Below, one piece after another: positions 1 to 9,104 of a stretch of 64,000 nucleotides of DNA; the first letter of the stretch is position 1, and every line of letters starts with the position of its first letter. The notes below the pieces were generated by a model. It was not told where the DNA came from, ran no database searches, and saw nothing but the letters and a program-made list of their open reading frames with translations. Made by a program: the position numbers and the translations under genes. The stretch is from DASXHD01 sp036488725. Its GTDB lineage: Bacteria > Myxococcota_A > Polyangia > Polyangiales > Polyangiaceae. The stretch spans positions 1-64,000 of the forward strand of contig DASXHD010000010.1 in assembly GCA_036488725.1 (NCBI GenBank), in the 5' to 3' direction.

Positions 1-1085
<1,085 letters not shown>

Positions 1086-1203
1086 CTCGAGCTCGACGGT
1101 GCACACAACGTGCCGTAGCGGAACGCCGCATGAATCGCTCGGGAGAGGCTGCCCACAGCACACGGCGGGCCGCCCGGTTCCGCCCCGCGCGTGACACGAA
1201 TGC

Positions 1204-3015
1204 TCACTGATACCCCTGCGCCTGGAGCGCGAAGAGCTTCGCGTAGCGGCCGCCGGCGGCGACGAGCTCCGCGTGCGTGCCCTGCTCGACGATGCGTCCG
1301 CCTTCGAGGACGACGATCCGATCGGCCATGCGCACAGTCGGGAAACGATGCGAGATGAGGATGCTGGTTCTTCCTTTCGTGAGGCGCGCGAAGCGCTCGA
1401 ACACCGCGTGCTCCGCCTCGGCGTCGAGCGACGCGGTCGGCTCGTCGAGGACGAGCACGTCGGCGCCGCGGCGCATGAAGGCGCGCGCGAGCGCGAGCCT
1501 CTGCCACTGTCCCCCCGAGAGGTCGACGCCGTCGTTGAACCAGCGACCAAGCTGCGTCTCGAGCCCATTTTTCAGCTCCGCGACGACGTCCGACGCGCCG
1601 CCGAGCTCGACGGCCCGCTCGACGTTGGCGGTGTCGTCCATCTCGGGCACGCTCCCGAGGCCGACGTTCTCTTTCGCCGTGAACTGATACCGATTGTAGT
1701 TTTGGAAGATGACGCCGATGCGGCGAAAGAGCACTTCGCGATCCCACTCGGCGAGAGGTCTGCCGTCGAGGAGGATGCGTCCCTCGGTCGGCTCGTAGAG
1801 ACGCGAGAGGAGCTTGATGAGCGTCGTCTTGCCCGCGCCGTTCTTGCCGACGATCGCGAGACTCTCGCCCTCGGGGATCATGAGATTCAGTCCACGCATC
1901 GTCCACTCGTCACGGCCCGGATAACGAAAGCCGACGTTCTCGAAGCGGACGCCGCGCTCGGTCGCCGGCCCCGTGGCGGTGGCAGGTGCCGTCGGCGTGG
2001 CTGGAATCGCAAGAAACGAAAACAGGTTATCCATGTAGAGGTTGTCTTCGTAAACGCCGGTGAGCGACGAGAGCACGCTTTGAAAAGCCTGCTGGCCTTG
2101 GCGGAATGAAACCATGTAGAGCGTCATCGCGCCGAGCGTGAGGGCGCCGATGGCCGCGGACCACGCCATGTCGGCGTAGGCCGCGTAGAACGCGCCGGTG
2201 GAGAGGAGCGAGAGCGCCCAGCCCCACGACGCGCGGCGCGCGTTGAGCCGCGCGTCCTCGACGTAAAACGCTTCACCGAGCGCGCGATAACGGGACAAAA
2301 GCAGCGGCCCGAGCCCGAAGAGCTTTACTTCTTTGGCGTGCTCGTCGTTCGATAATACGTATTCCAGGTAAAGCAATTTACGGGATTCTGGTGAGCGCCA
2401 ATTGCGCAATCGAAATACCTTCGTTCCAAAACGCACTTCGGCGACCGTCGCCGGAATGGTCGCGAGCACGAGCCCGGCGACGACCCACCCGCTGAACCCG
2501 ACGAGCAGCGCGACGTACCCCGCGAGCGTGATGAGCGACTGAACGATGAGAAAGACGCGCCGCACGACCGAAATCGGCCGCACCGAAGCCTCGCGCCGCG
2601 CACGCGTCAGCTGGTCGTAGAATTTCGCGTCCTCGAAATGAGTCAGCTCGAGGGTCGTCGCTTTCTCGAGGATGTCGAGGTTCACGTCGAGCGAGAGGCG
2701 CGCGCCGAGAATCGAAGACGCCAAATCGCGGGCCTGCGACGCGAGCCCGAGGCCCGCGGCGAACGCGAGCTCGACGAGCACCATGCGCACCGCGGCGTGC
2801 GCGTCGCGCGCGACGGCCGCGTCGATGATTCGTTTGCCGACCCACGCGATCGCGAGCGGCAGCACCGCCGACGCGAGCGTCGTCACCCCGAGCGCGATCG
2901 AGAGCGCCCGGCTCGCGCGCCAAACGAGCCGCAGCGTTCGAGGCGTGTGAGCGAACGCCGAAAGGGAAATCCCGCGCGATTCGCGCGGCGCAGGCGGAAG
3001 AGCATGAGGAGCCAC
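1204..3015 (-). CDS. ABC transporter half-molecule (type I exporter fold, fused permease and ATPase)
   Basis: This 603-residue protein has an N-terminal membrane domain with several hydrophobic segments (about residues 30-320) and a C-terminal nucleotide-binding domain. Walker A is GKNGAGKT near residue 390, the signature is LSGGQWQR near 500, Walker B is VLVLDEPTASLD near 523, and the H-loop is SHRF. All catalytic motifs look intact, so a homodimer with two working ATP sites is expected. The family exports lipids, peptides or drugs across the inner membrane; the substrate cannot be inferred. The gene lies 118 bp upstream of the sigma-54 regulator on the same strand and is divergent from the gene at 3070, sharing a 54-bp promoter region with it. 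Confidence 0.92.
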   Translation of the reverse strand: MAPHALPPAPRESRGISLSAFAHTPRTLRLVWRASRALSIALGVTTLASAVLPLAIAWVGKRIIDAAVARDAHAAVRMVLVELAFAAGLGLASQARDLASSILGARLSLDVNLDILEKATTLELTHFEDAKFYDQLTRARREASVRPISVVRRVFLIVQSLITLAGYVALLVGFSGWVVAGLVLATIPATVAEVRFGTKVFRLRNWRSPESRKLLYLEYVLSNDEHAKEVKLFGLGPLLLSRYRALGEAFYVEDARLNARRASWGWALSLLSTGAFYAAYADMAWSAAIGALTLGAMTLYMVSFRQGQQAFQSVLSSLTGVYEDNLYMDNLFSFLAIPATPTAPATATGPATERGVRFENVGFRYPGRDEWTMRGLNLMIPEGESLAIVGKNGAGKTTLIKLLSRLYEPTEGRILLDGRPLAEWDREVLFRRIGVIFQNYNRYQFTAKENVGLGSVPEMDDTANVERAVELGGASDVVAELKNGLETQLGRWFNDGVDLSGGQWQRLALARAFMRRGADVLVLDEPTASLDAEAEHAVFERFARLTKGRTSILISHRFPTVRMADRIVVLEGGRIVEQGTHAELVAAGGRYAKLFALQAQGYQ

Positions 3016-3069
3016 GCTGCAATCTTAATCAGCGGTGGCAATCCGCGAACCCATCCATATGGTTAGCGC

Positions 3070-3945
3070 GTGAGCGAAACGCGCATCTGGGTGCTCCTCG
3101 CCCGCAAGGCGCAAAACGCCGTCGTCCTCCGGCGCGGACCGGCCAAACAAGTCCTCTTGCTGCGCTGGGACATGACGCGCGGCACGTTCGAAGAAGGTCA
3201 ATGGCTCAAGGGCCGCATCTTCGAGCGACGCTGCGATCTCTCGCCGTCGGGCGAGCGGCTCGTTTATTTCGCTGCCAAGCACAAAGGGACGCACGGCTTC
3301 GGCACCTGGGGCGGCGGCGGACTCTTCGCGAACGAAGAGCGCCTCGAGCTCAACGCGCGCGCGATCGGCAAACCGAACGAGGGGGGCCTCCCGCCTCGCT
3401 TGCGCGTCGAGCCGATGGGCGACCACCCCGGGCTCGGCGAGGACGATCCGATTTCTCACCTCAGACTTTTGCGCGACCGCTGGACGCTCGCCCAGCCGGG
3501 CACGATGCACCGCAAAGACAGGCTCGATCCGTTCGAAGCCGAGATCGCCGGCAAGGTGACGAAGCTTTCATGGCATTACGATCCGCCACGCGTTTATCGA
3601 CGCATCCAGGCCACGAAGCCGGGCGCGATCCTCGAGATGCGCGTCCACGGGATGCACGAGGTGAACGGGCCGTGGTACGCCGTCGAGCACGCGATCCTCG
3701 ACTCGCGCGAACGCGAGCGCGCGTCTCTCGGTCGAAGCGACTGGGCCGACTGGGACGCGCTCGGGCATCTCCTCTTCGCGCGCGCGGGCCGCATCTACCG
3801 CGTCGCGCGCGAGCACGTCTTCGACGTCGAGACGCACGCGCGCGAGCTCGTCGACCTTCGCCCGCTCACGTTCACGCGGCGGGTCGCGCCCGACTGGGCG
3901 CGCCAGTGGCTCACGCGGCGGCCGTCTACTTCCGAACGCGCATGA
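3070..3945 (+). CDS. Conserved hypothetical protein, 291 aa
   Basis: I do not recognise a named family. The protein is soluble, with no signal peptide or membrane segment, and is rich in W, R and G. It opens with IWVLLARKAQNAVVLRRGP and has strings such as LLLRWDMTRGTFEEGQW and LVYFAAKHKG, suggesting a beta-rich fold. A repeated theme of short W/Y-containing strands (GTWGGGG, RLLRDRW, WADWDALGHLLFARAGRIYRV) suggests a propeller-like or sandwich fold, which is inference only. The start is a GTG at 3070. The last 20 bp overlap convergently with the end of the lipoprotein gene at 3926-5152. The codon pattern is typical of neighbouring genes, so I accept it as real. Confidence 0.75.
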   Translation: MSETRIWVLLARKAQNAVVLRRGPAKQVLLLRWDMTRGTFEEGQWLKGRIFERRCDLSPSGERLVYFAAKHKGTHGFGTWGGGGLFANEERLELNARAIGKPNEGGLPPRLRVEPMGDHPGLGEDDPISHLRLLRDRWTLAQPGTMHRKDRLDPFEAEIAGKVTKLSWHYDPPRVYRRIQATKPGAILEMRVHGMHEVNGPWYAVEHAILDSRERERASLGRSDWADWDALGHLLFARAGRIYRVAREHVFDVETHARELVDLRPLTFTRRVAPDWARQWLTRRPSTSERA

Positions 3946-5152
3946 TCGATCCCGTGTTCGCCGCGCCGGTGCCCGCGTTCGCCCAGTAGACGAAATTCGC
4001 GTCTTGCGCGAGGGCGGCGGGCGCCGCTTGACCGCTCGCGAGCGTGCGGGGGCCTCCCGTGCAGGACGGCAGCGAGCACGCGCGGATCGTCCCGTCGGCG
4101 GCGGTGCCGGTGCCTTTGATCGTCCAGTAGACGTTTTGCGCGTCGGCGATCATCGCGGTGATGCCTTTCTCACCGGTCGCGAGCGTCGTGCCCGAGCCGC
4201 TGCAGCCGCCGAGATCGCACGCGACGACGGTGCCGGTCTGCGGTTGATTCGCGACGGCGAGCACGCCGTTGTCGGCGACGAAGAACGCGGTGTCGAGCAA
4301 GCGCGTGAGCCCCGCGGCGCAGTCGCTCGGCGCGTCGCAGACGTAGAGCCCTCCGCCGTTGATCGCGATGTCGCCGTACGTGACGAGCACGTGCGCGTCG
4401 TCCGCCGCGATGTGCGCGAGGTCGACCGGGCCGCTCGGCACGTTGATGTTCAGGCTCGCCGTCGACTTGTCGGACTTCTTCACGCGCGTGAGCCCTCCGT
4501 CGAACGTGTCGAGCCAATACAAATTCGCCGTGTTGGCGACGAGCTCGACGCTGCGTCCGTTGCCGTAAAACGGAGTCGGCTGAAGGCCGGTGCACCCGCT
4601 GTCCGGACAAATGAAGATCGAGTTCGAGCTCGCGTCGGTCGTGTAGCCGACCCAGTACACGTTCGCCGAGTCCGCGACGATCATGTTCCCGGTCGGATAT
4701 TGCGGAACGTTCACCGCCTCGCCCTCGTCGCCCGGCGTGCCGTTGCAACCCGTGACGGCGCATCGCTGGACCGAGCTGGCGATCATCCAGAAGACGCTCG
4801 TGCCGCCGACGGCGAGCGACGCGGGCGCGCCGACGCTCTTCGCGATCGCGAGCGGCTGGCAGACACCCTGCGCGCAAAGCCCGGCGCCGCCGCAGTCGTG
4901 ACCGCACGCGCCGCAATTCGTGTCGCTCGAGAGAAGCGACGTCTCGCACCCGGCCACGTTGGGATCGCAGTCGGCGGTGCCCGCCCCACAAACCAGCTGC
5001 GAATCCGCCGGGGCGTCGGGCGCCGCGTCGATTCCCGCCTCGGCCGCGGCCTCGATTCCCGCGTCCTGGGGTGCGGTCTCGTCCCCGACGCAAGCCGCGA
5101 GAGGCAATAAAACGAAGGCCGCGAGTAAGCGCATGACCCGTGACTTTATCAT
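3926..5152 (-). CDS. Surface lipoprotein with Cys-rich segment and propeller-like repeats
   Basis: The 408-residue precursor has a lipoprotein signal (MIKSRVMRLLAAFVLLPLAAC, lipobox LAAC; the alternative start MRLLAAF at 5134 also works). A D/A-rich linker follows, then a Cys-rich segment (CGAGTADCDPN, then CGACGHDC) of the type that recurs in myxobacterial secreted proteins. The rest, from about residue 105, carries repeats with phrases such as VFWM, VYWV, LYWLD, VYWT and VYWAN at regular spacing, indicating a beta-propeller-like domain. Function is unknown; it is expected to be anchored in the outer membrane or to the cell surface. The gene at 34645 inside the island has the same architecture, with a lipobox, D/G linker and similar strands. 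Confidence 0.85.
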   Translation of the reverse strand: MIKSRVMRLLAAFVLLPLAACVGDETAPQDAGIEAAAEAGIDAAPDAPADSQLVCGAGTADCDPNVAGCETSLLSSDTNCGACGHDCGGAGLCAQGVCQPLAIAKSVGAPASLAVGGTSVFWMIASSVQRCAVTGCNGTPGDEGEAVNVPQYPTGNMIVADSANVYWVGYTTDASSNSIFICPDSGCTGLQPTPFYGNGRSVELVANTANLYWLDTFDGGLTRVKKSDKSTASLNINVPSGPVDLAHIAADDAHVLVTYGDIAINGGGLYVCDAPSDCAAGLTRLLDTAFFVADNGVLAVANQPQTGTVVACDLGGCSGSGTTLATGEKGITAMIADAQNVYWTIKGTGTAADGTIRACSLPSCTGGPRTLASGQAAPAALAQDANFVYWANAGTGAANTGSIMRVRK

Positions 5153-5212
5153 GCCGCCGGCGATTGCCTACGTGCCGAGGTTGCGCGAATATGGCATTCT
5201 GTGAGGGATGGG

Positions 5213-6082
5213 ATGCTCATGAAACGCGGAATTCTCGCGGGCCTCGCGATGCTCGCTGCGGCGAGCTGTGCCAACGGCGAAGCATCTCCACCGCCGGGCC
5301 CCGGCGGCGGCGATGGCGGCGGCGGCAGCGACACCGGCGTCGGCGTGGACGGCAGCCCATCGGGCGACGGCTCGACGTGCGACGGCCCGTGCGACACCGA
5401 TCACGACGGCGTCCCCGACACGACCGACAAATGCCCCGGCACCCCGCAGGGCGCGAAGGTGAACAAAGTCGGCTGCGCCGACTCGCAGCTCACCGCGAAG
5501 GTCGAGAGCACGTTCCCGCCGTACGGTCTCACGTGGACGCCCGGCGGCGATCTCGGTCGCGCCGGCGGGTTGACGTGGACTTACACTGGGATTCAGCGCG
5601 CCGACTTGTTCCACATCTGGTGGATCGTCGGCGACGATCCCGCGTACCCGTACGGCGTCTCGCTCGACGGGCCGATCGACGTGCCGGGCGAGCACTGGCA
5701 GTACAGCGCGACCGACTCCGATTTGCCGAACGGCAAGCTCGTCTTCACCAACACGACGGGCATCTTGCTCGCCGACTCGAGCACGAGGCCGCTGAGCGGT
5801 CGCCTCACGATGAACATCGTCGACGACACGAACGCGCCGATCGCGTTCGCCGACGTCGCCACGCTCGGCGTCACCGCGCAAGACGGCAAGTACGGCGCCG
5901 AGATCAAAGGCACGGCCTTCAAAGTCACCGCGCTCATCGAGGTCGAGGACACGATCACGAATACGTGGACGCCGTACCTCGACTACTACGACGCGGCGAC
6001 GACGGTCGACACGGGTGACGCCGGCCCCGACGGCGGCGGAAACACGTACGTGTCGTACGGCGGCTCGTTCTACGACAAGTAG
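5213..6082 (+). CDS. Lipoprotein with thrombospondin type-3-like Ca-binding repeat
   Basis: The 289-residue precursor begins MLMKRGILAGLAML and has a lipobox ending AAASC. A Gly/Ser/Asp-rich linker is followed by a TSP3/OmpA-linker-like motif, DTDHDGVPDTTDKCPG then VNKVGC, which in known families binds calcium through its Asp residues. The remaining 200 residues are a beta-rich domain with no recognised family. I chose ATG 5213 because GAGGG lies five bases upstream; GTG 5201 and ATG 5219 are in frame as alternatives. The stop TAG shares its last base with the GTG start of the beta-glucosidase, so the two are probably co-transcribed. The gene is divergent from the lipoprotein at 3926-5152 across 60 bp. 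Confidence 0.83.
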   Translation: MLMKRGILAGLAMLAAASCANGEASPPPGPGGGDGGGGSDTGVGVDGSPSGDGSTCDGPCDTDHDGVPDTTDKCPGTPQGAKVNKVGCADSQLTAKVESTFPPYGLTWTPGGDLGRAGGLTWTYTGIQRADLFHIWWIVGDDPAYPYGVSLDGPIDVPGEHWQYSATDSDLPNGKLVFTNTTGILLADSSTRPLSGRLTMNIVDDTNAPIAFADVATLGVTAQDGKYGAEIKGTAFKVTALIEVEDTITNTWTPYLDYYDAATTVDTGDAGPDGGGNTYVSYGGSFYDK

Positions 6083-7257
6083 TGAAGCTTCCGCGCGATC
6101 TGTCGCTCGGCACGGCGACCTCGGCGACGCAAATCGAAGGCGGCTGCACGACGAGCGATTGGTGGGCTTTCGCGCATGCGGCCGGCGGCGACGTGCCCGA
6201 CGTCGCGTGCGATCACTGGAACCGCTTTCGCGAGGACGTCGCGCTCCAGGCGAAGCTCGGCATGCAGTCGCATCGCCTCTCGATCGAGTGGGCGCGCGTC
6301 GAGCCGAGCGAAGGCCGCTTCGACGACGCGGCGCTCGACCGCTATCGCGAGGAGGCGGCGCTCCTCCGCGCGTCGGGCATCGAGCCGATGGTGACGCTGC
6401 ATCACTTTTCGTTTCCGACGTGGCTCGCCGAGCGCGGCGGCGCGATCGCCGGGGACCTGCCGGATCGTTTCGCGCGTTTTACCGAGCGCGTCGTCCGTGC
6501 GCTCGAGCGCGACGTCACCCAATGGGTGACGATCAACGAGCCCAACGTGCTCGTCGCGCAAGGCTTCTTGCTCGGCGTCTGGCCGCCCGGCGAGCGCTCG
6601 CCGCTGTCGACCGTGCGCGCCGTGCGCACGCTCCGGCGCGCACACGTCGAAGCGTATCGCGCGATTCACGCGCTCCAGCCGCGCGCGCTCGTCGGTCTCG
6701 CGCATCACGTTCGCGTCGCCACGCCCGCGACGCGCTCGGTCGGCGATCGACTCGCCGCGCGCGCCCTCGATCTCGCTTTCAACGAACCGTTCCTCGACTT
6801 GCCGCAAGACTTCGTCGGCCTCAATTATTACTCGCGCGACGTCGTCCGCTTCGACCGTCACAAACCCGCCGAGCTCTTCGCCGCGCGCTCCGTCCCCGCG
6901 GGCGCCGCCGTGAGCGATCTCGGTTGGGAGATTTTTCCCGAAGGCCTCGGCCAAGTGCTGCGGGCCCTCGCGAAAAAGCGAAAGCCGATTTGGATCACCG
7001 AAAACGGAATCGCCGACGCGAAAGACGAAAAGCGCGAACGCTTCATCGTCGATCACCTTCGCGAGGTCGCGCGCGCGATCGAAGACGGAGTCGACGTGCG
7101 CGGTTACCTCCACTGGTCGCTGCTCGACAACTTCGAATGGGCCGAGGGCTACGCGCCGCGCTTCGGCTTGTACGAGGTCGACTACGCGACGCAGAAACGC
7201 ACGCTCCGCCCGAGCGGCGAGGCTTACGCGCGCATCACGGCGACACGCGAGGTGTGA
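6082..7257 (+). CDS. Glycoside hydrolase family 1 (beta-glucosidase-like)
   Basis: This 391-residue cytoplasmic enzyme is predicted to hydrolyse beta-glucosides by a retaining mechanism. The acid/base Glu153 lies in VTINEPN and the nucleophile Glu307 in IWITENG. The N-terminus has LGTATSATQIEGG (the family opens with a similar ATAAxQ-EG block) and the C-terminus has YLHWSLLDNFEWAEGY, which forms the sugar pocket. It is shorter than the usual 440-480 residues; the shortening appears to lie between about 205 and 245, where the central loops of GH1 normally sit, but all key motifs are kept. The start is GTG at 6082, overlapping the stop of the upstream lipoprotein gene by one base. Confidence 0.93.
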   Translation: MKLPRDLSLGTATSATQIEGGCTTSDWWAFAHAAGGDVPDVACDHWNRFREDVALQAKLGMQSHRLSIEWARVEPSEGRFDDAALDRYREEAALLRASGIEPMVTLHHFSFPTWLAERGGAIAGDLPDRFARFTERVVRALERDVTQWVTINEPNVLVAQGFLLGVWPPGERSPLSTVRAVRTLRRAHVEAYRAIHALQPRALVGLAHHVRVATPATRSVGDRLAARALDLAFNEPFLDLPQDFVGLNYYSRDVVRFDRHKPAELFAARSVPAGAAVSDLGWEIFPEGLGQVLRALAKKRKPIWITENGIADAKDEKRERFIVDHLREVARAIEDGVDVRGYLHWSLLDNFEWAEGYAPRFGLYEVDYATQKRTLRPSGEAYARITATREV

Positions 7258-7447
7258 GCTCGCTCGAGCGGGTCGGATCTTGCCGTAGCGTTGCCCGCTA
7301 CAGGCGGCAGCGAGAACCAGGCGGCGAGGCCGCCGCTGGACAGCGTCAGGAGCGAGAGGCGCACCGAGGTCGGGGGCCGCATCTGCAAACAACGCGGCTC
7401 GCGCCCGGGACGTCCGGGCGCAGCGACGCCCAGGAGGCGCGTGTGAT

Positions 7448-8977
7448 TCAGGTCCCTTCGATTGCGCCGAGCGTGCAAGCGCTCGCACGCGTCGCGCCGG
7501 CTGCGTCGGTCGGCGAACAATTTTTTCCGGCGCCGATCGCCGGGCTCCCCGCGCCCGGCTTCATCGTCTTCACGGGGCCGCCGTTGTCTTGGAGCGCGCC
7601 GAGCATCGGGTCGACGATGGTCACGTCGCTCGTGCACTGGGTGCCGCCCGCCGCGGGAAACTGAATGTCCGGCGCGCCGCTCGCGTGCTGCTTGGCGCAG
7701 TTGGTCGTCGAATCGAGCGTGCCCTTCGCGTTGTTCGCGATGATTGTATTCTGCAACTTCACGCCCGTGTCGCCGCCGAAGAGCCCGTCGCCCGTGTTGC
7801 CCGCGACGGTACAGTTGAGGAGCGTGCCGGTCACTTGATTGGCGAACCAGATCCCGCCGCCGCCGCTCGCGGTGTTGCTCGCGATGGTCACGTTTTGCAA
7901 ATCGAGGATGTCCGACTGCCCGGCCCAGAGCCCGCCGCCGAAGTGTCCCGTGTTGTTCGAGATCGTGGTGTTCGTGATGGCGAGCTGCACGTTCTCCAAA
8001 TAGAGGCCGGCCGCGTTTCCGTTTTGCGCGTCGACCGCGTTTCCGTCGAACGTGCTCTTGTCGATCGTCACGACCGACGCCACGCCGCCCTGATCATTGT
8101 ATCCTACACGGAATACCGCGCCGCCCGCGGCGTTCGCGTGGTTTCCGGTGAACGTGTCCCCGCACAACGTGAGCGAGACGTGCGCGCCGTCGTAGGTGAG
8201 GCCGCCGCCGTTGCCGCCGTTGCCGGGGTTACCGTCGGTGCCGGTCGCCGAGTCGTTCGCGAACGTCGAGTTCACGACCGTCACGTTCTCGTCTTGCGTG
8301 CCGACGCCGCCGCCGTTCGAGCCGCTGTTGTCCGAGAAGGTCGAGCCTTCGATGATCAGCGTGCCGACGCCCTGCCCGTTGATCGCGCCGCCCGACACGT
8401 CTTGGCCGGTCGACGCGCACGTGTTGTGCGAGAACGTGCAATCGATCACGGTGAGCGAGCCGCCGTCCTCGAAGATCGCGCCGCCGCCTTCTTTCGTGCT
8501 CGTCGTGTTCGGCACGTCGCTCGTGAAGCCGTCTTGAAACGTCAGGTTCTGGACGGTGAGGAGCGGCGTCGGGACGTTCCACGCGCTCGTGATGTGGAGG
8601 ATGCGAGATTTTCCGCCGCCGCTCAGCGTGATTTTTCCGCCGCCGTCGATCGTCGTGTCTTTGGCGACCGGGATCTCGGACGCGACGGTGATGGTCGCTG
8701 TGCCGCACGAAAAGGTGACGACGCCTCCGGTCGCGACGGCCGCGCGGAGCTCGGCGTCGCTCGAGCAATCGCTGACGACGGTCGTTGGGCTGGACGTGTC
8801 GACGAGCTGCGCGGGCAAGTCGCACACTTTCGTCGGCGGCGGTGGGAGCGGCGCGTCTTGACCGCCGCCGCCGTCGCTCGGGCTTCCGCTGTCGCCTCCG
8901 CCGGCGTCGTTTCCGGCGTCGCCGCCGCTGCCGCACGCGACGACGATCGCGAGCGTTGTCCACAGAAAACCCCTCAT
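7448..8977 (-). CDS. Secreted parallel-beta-helix lipoprotein with choice-of-anchor Q-type C-terminus
   Basis: I place the start at ATG 8977, giving MRGFLWTTLAIVVAC with a lipobox at VVAC; a longer in-frame reading back to 9175 has no signal peptide and is rejected. After a G/D/S-rich linker the 509-residue protein has about a dozen short coils with phrases such as STFSDNSGSNGGG, TISNNTGHFGGG and VTIASNTASGGGG, the pattern of a right-handed parallel beta-helix (polymorphic outer membrane protein or pectate-lyase-like). The end, DNGGPVKTMKPGAGSPAIGAG then TLGAIEGT, matches the choice-of-anchor Q region. It is probably a surface protein; no catalytic residues are evident. The 190 bp between it and the GH1 gene show only a short GC-rich inverted repeat around 7406-7424. 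Confidence 0.88.
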   Translation of the reverse strand: MRGFLWTTLAIVVACGSGGDAGNDAGGGDSGSPSDGGGGQDAPLPPPPTKVCDLPAQLVDTSSPTTVVSDCSSDAELRAAVATGGVVTFSCGTATITVASEIPVAKDTTIDGGGKITLSGGGKSRILHITSAWNVPTPLLTVQNLTFQDGFTSDVPNTTSTKEGGGAIFEDGGSLTVIDCTFSHNTCASTGQDVSGGAINGQGVGTLIIEGSTFSDNSGSNGGGVGTQDENVTVVNSTFANDSATGTDGNPGNGGNGGGLTYDGAHVSLTLCGDTFTGNHANAAGGAVFRVGYNDQGGVASVVTIDKSTFDGNAVDAQNGNAAGLYLENVQLAITNTTISNNTGHFGGGLWAGQSDILDLQNVTIASNTASGGGGIWFANQVTGTLLNCTVAGNTGDGLFGGDTGVKLQNTIIANNAKGTLDSTTNCAKQHASGAPDIQFPAAGGTQCTSDVTIVDPMLGALQDNGGPVKTMKPGAGSPAIGAGKNCSPTDAAGATRASACTLGAIEGT

Positions 8978-9104
8978 CGAATCGAGGCTACGCCTGACCG
9001 AAGGGGGGTGCACGCGAACCTGTCCAGGGTCCATGACCCGCGTCACGAAATGCCGGGTTTTCCGCCGTTTCCTGAGCGGCCCGGCAATTGCTGAAGAGCA
9101 GCGC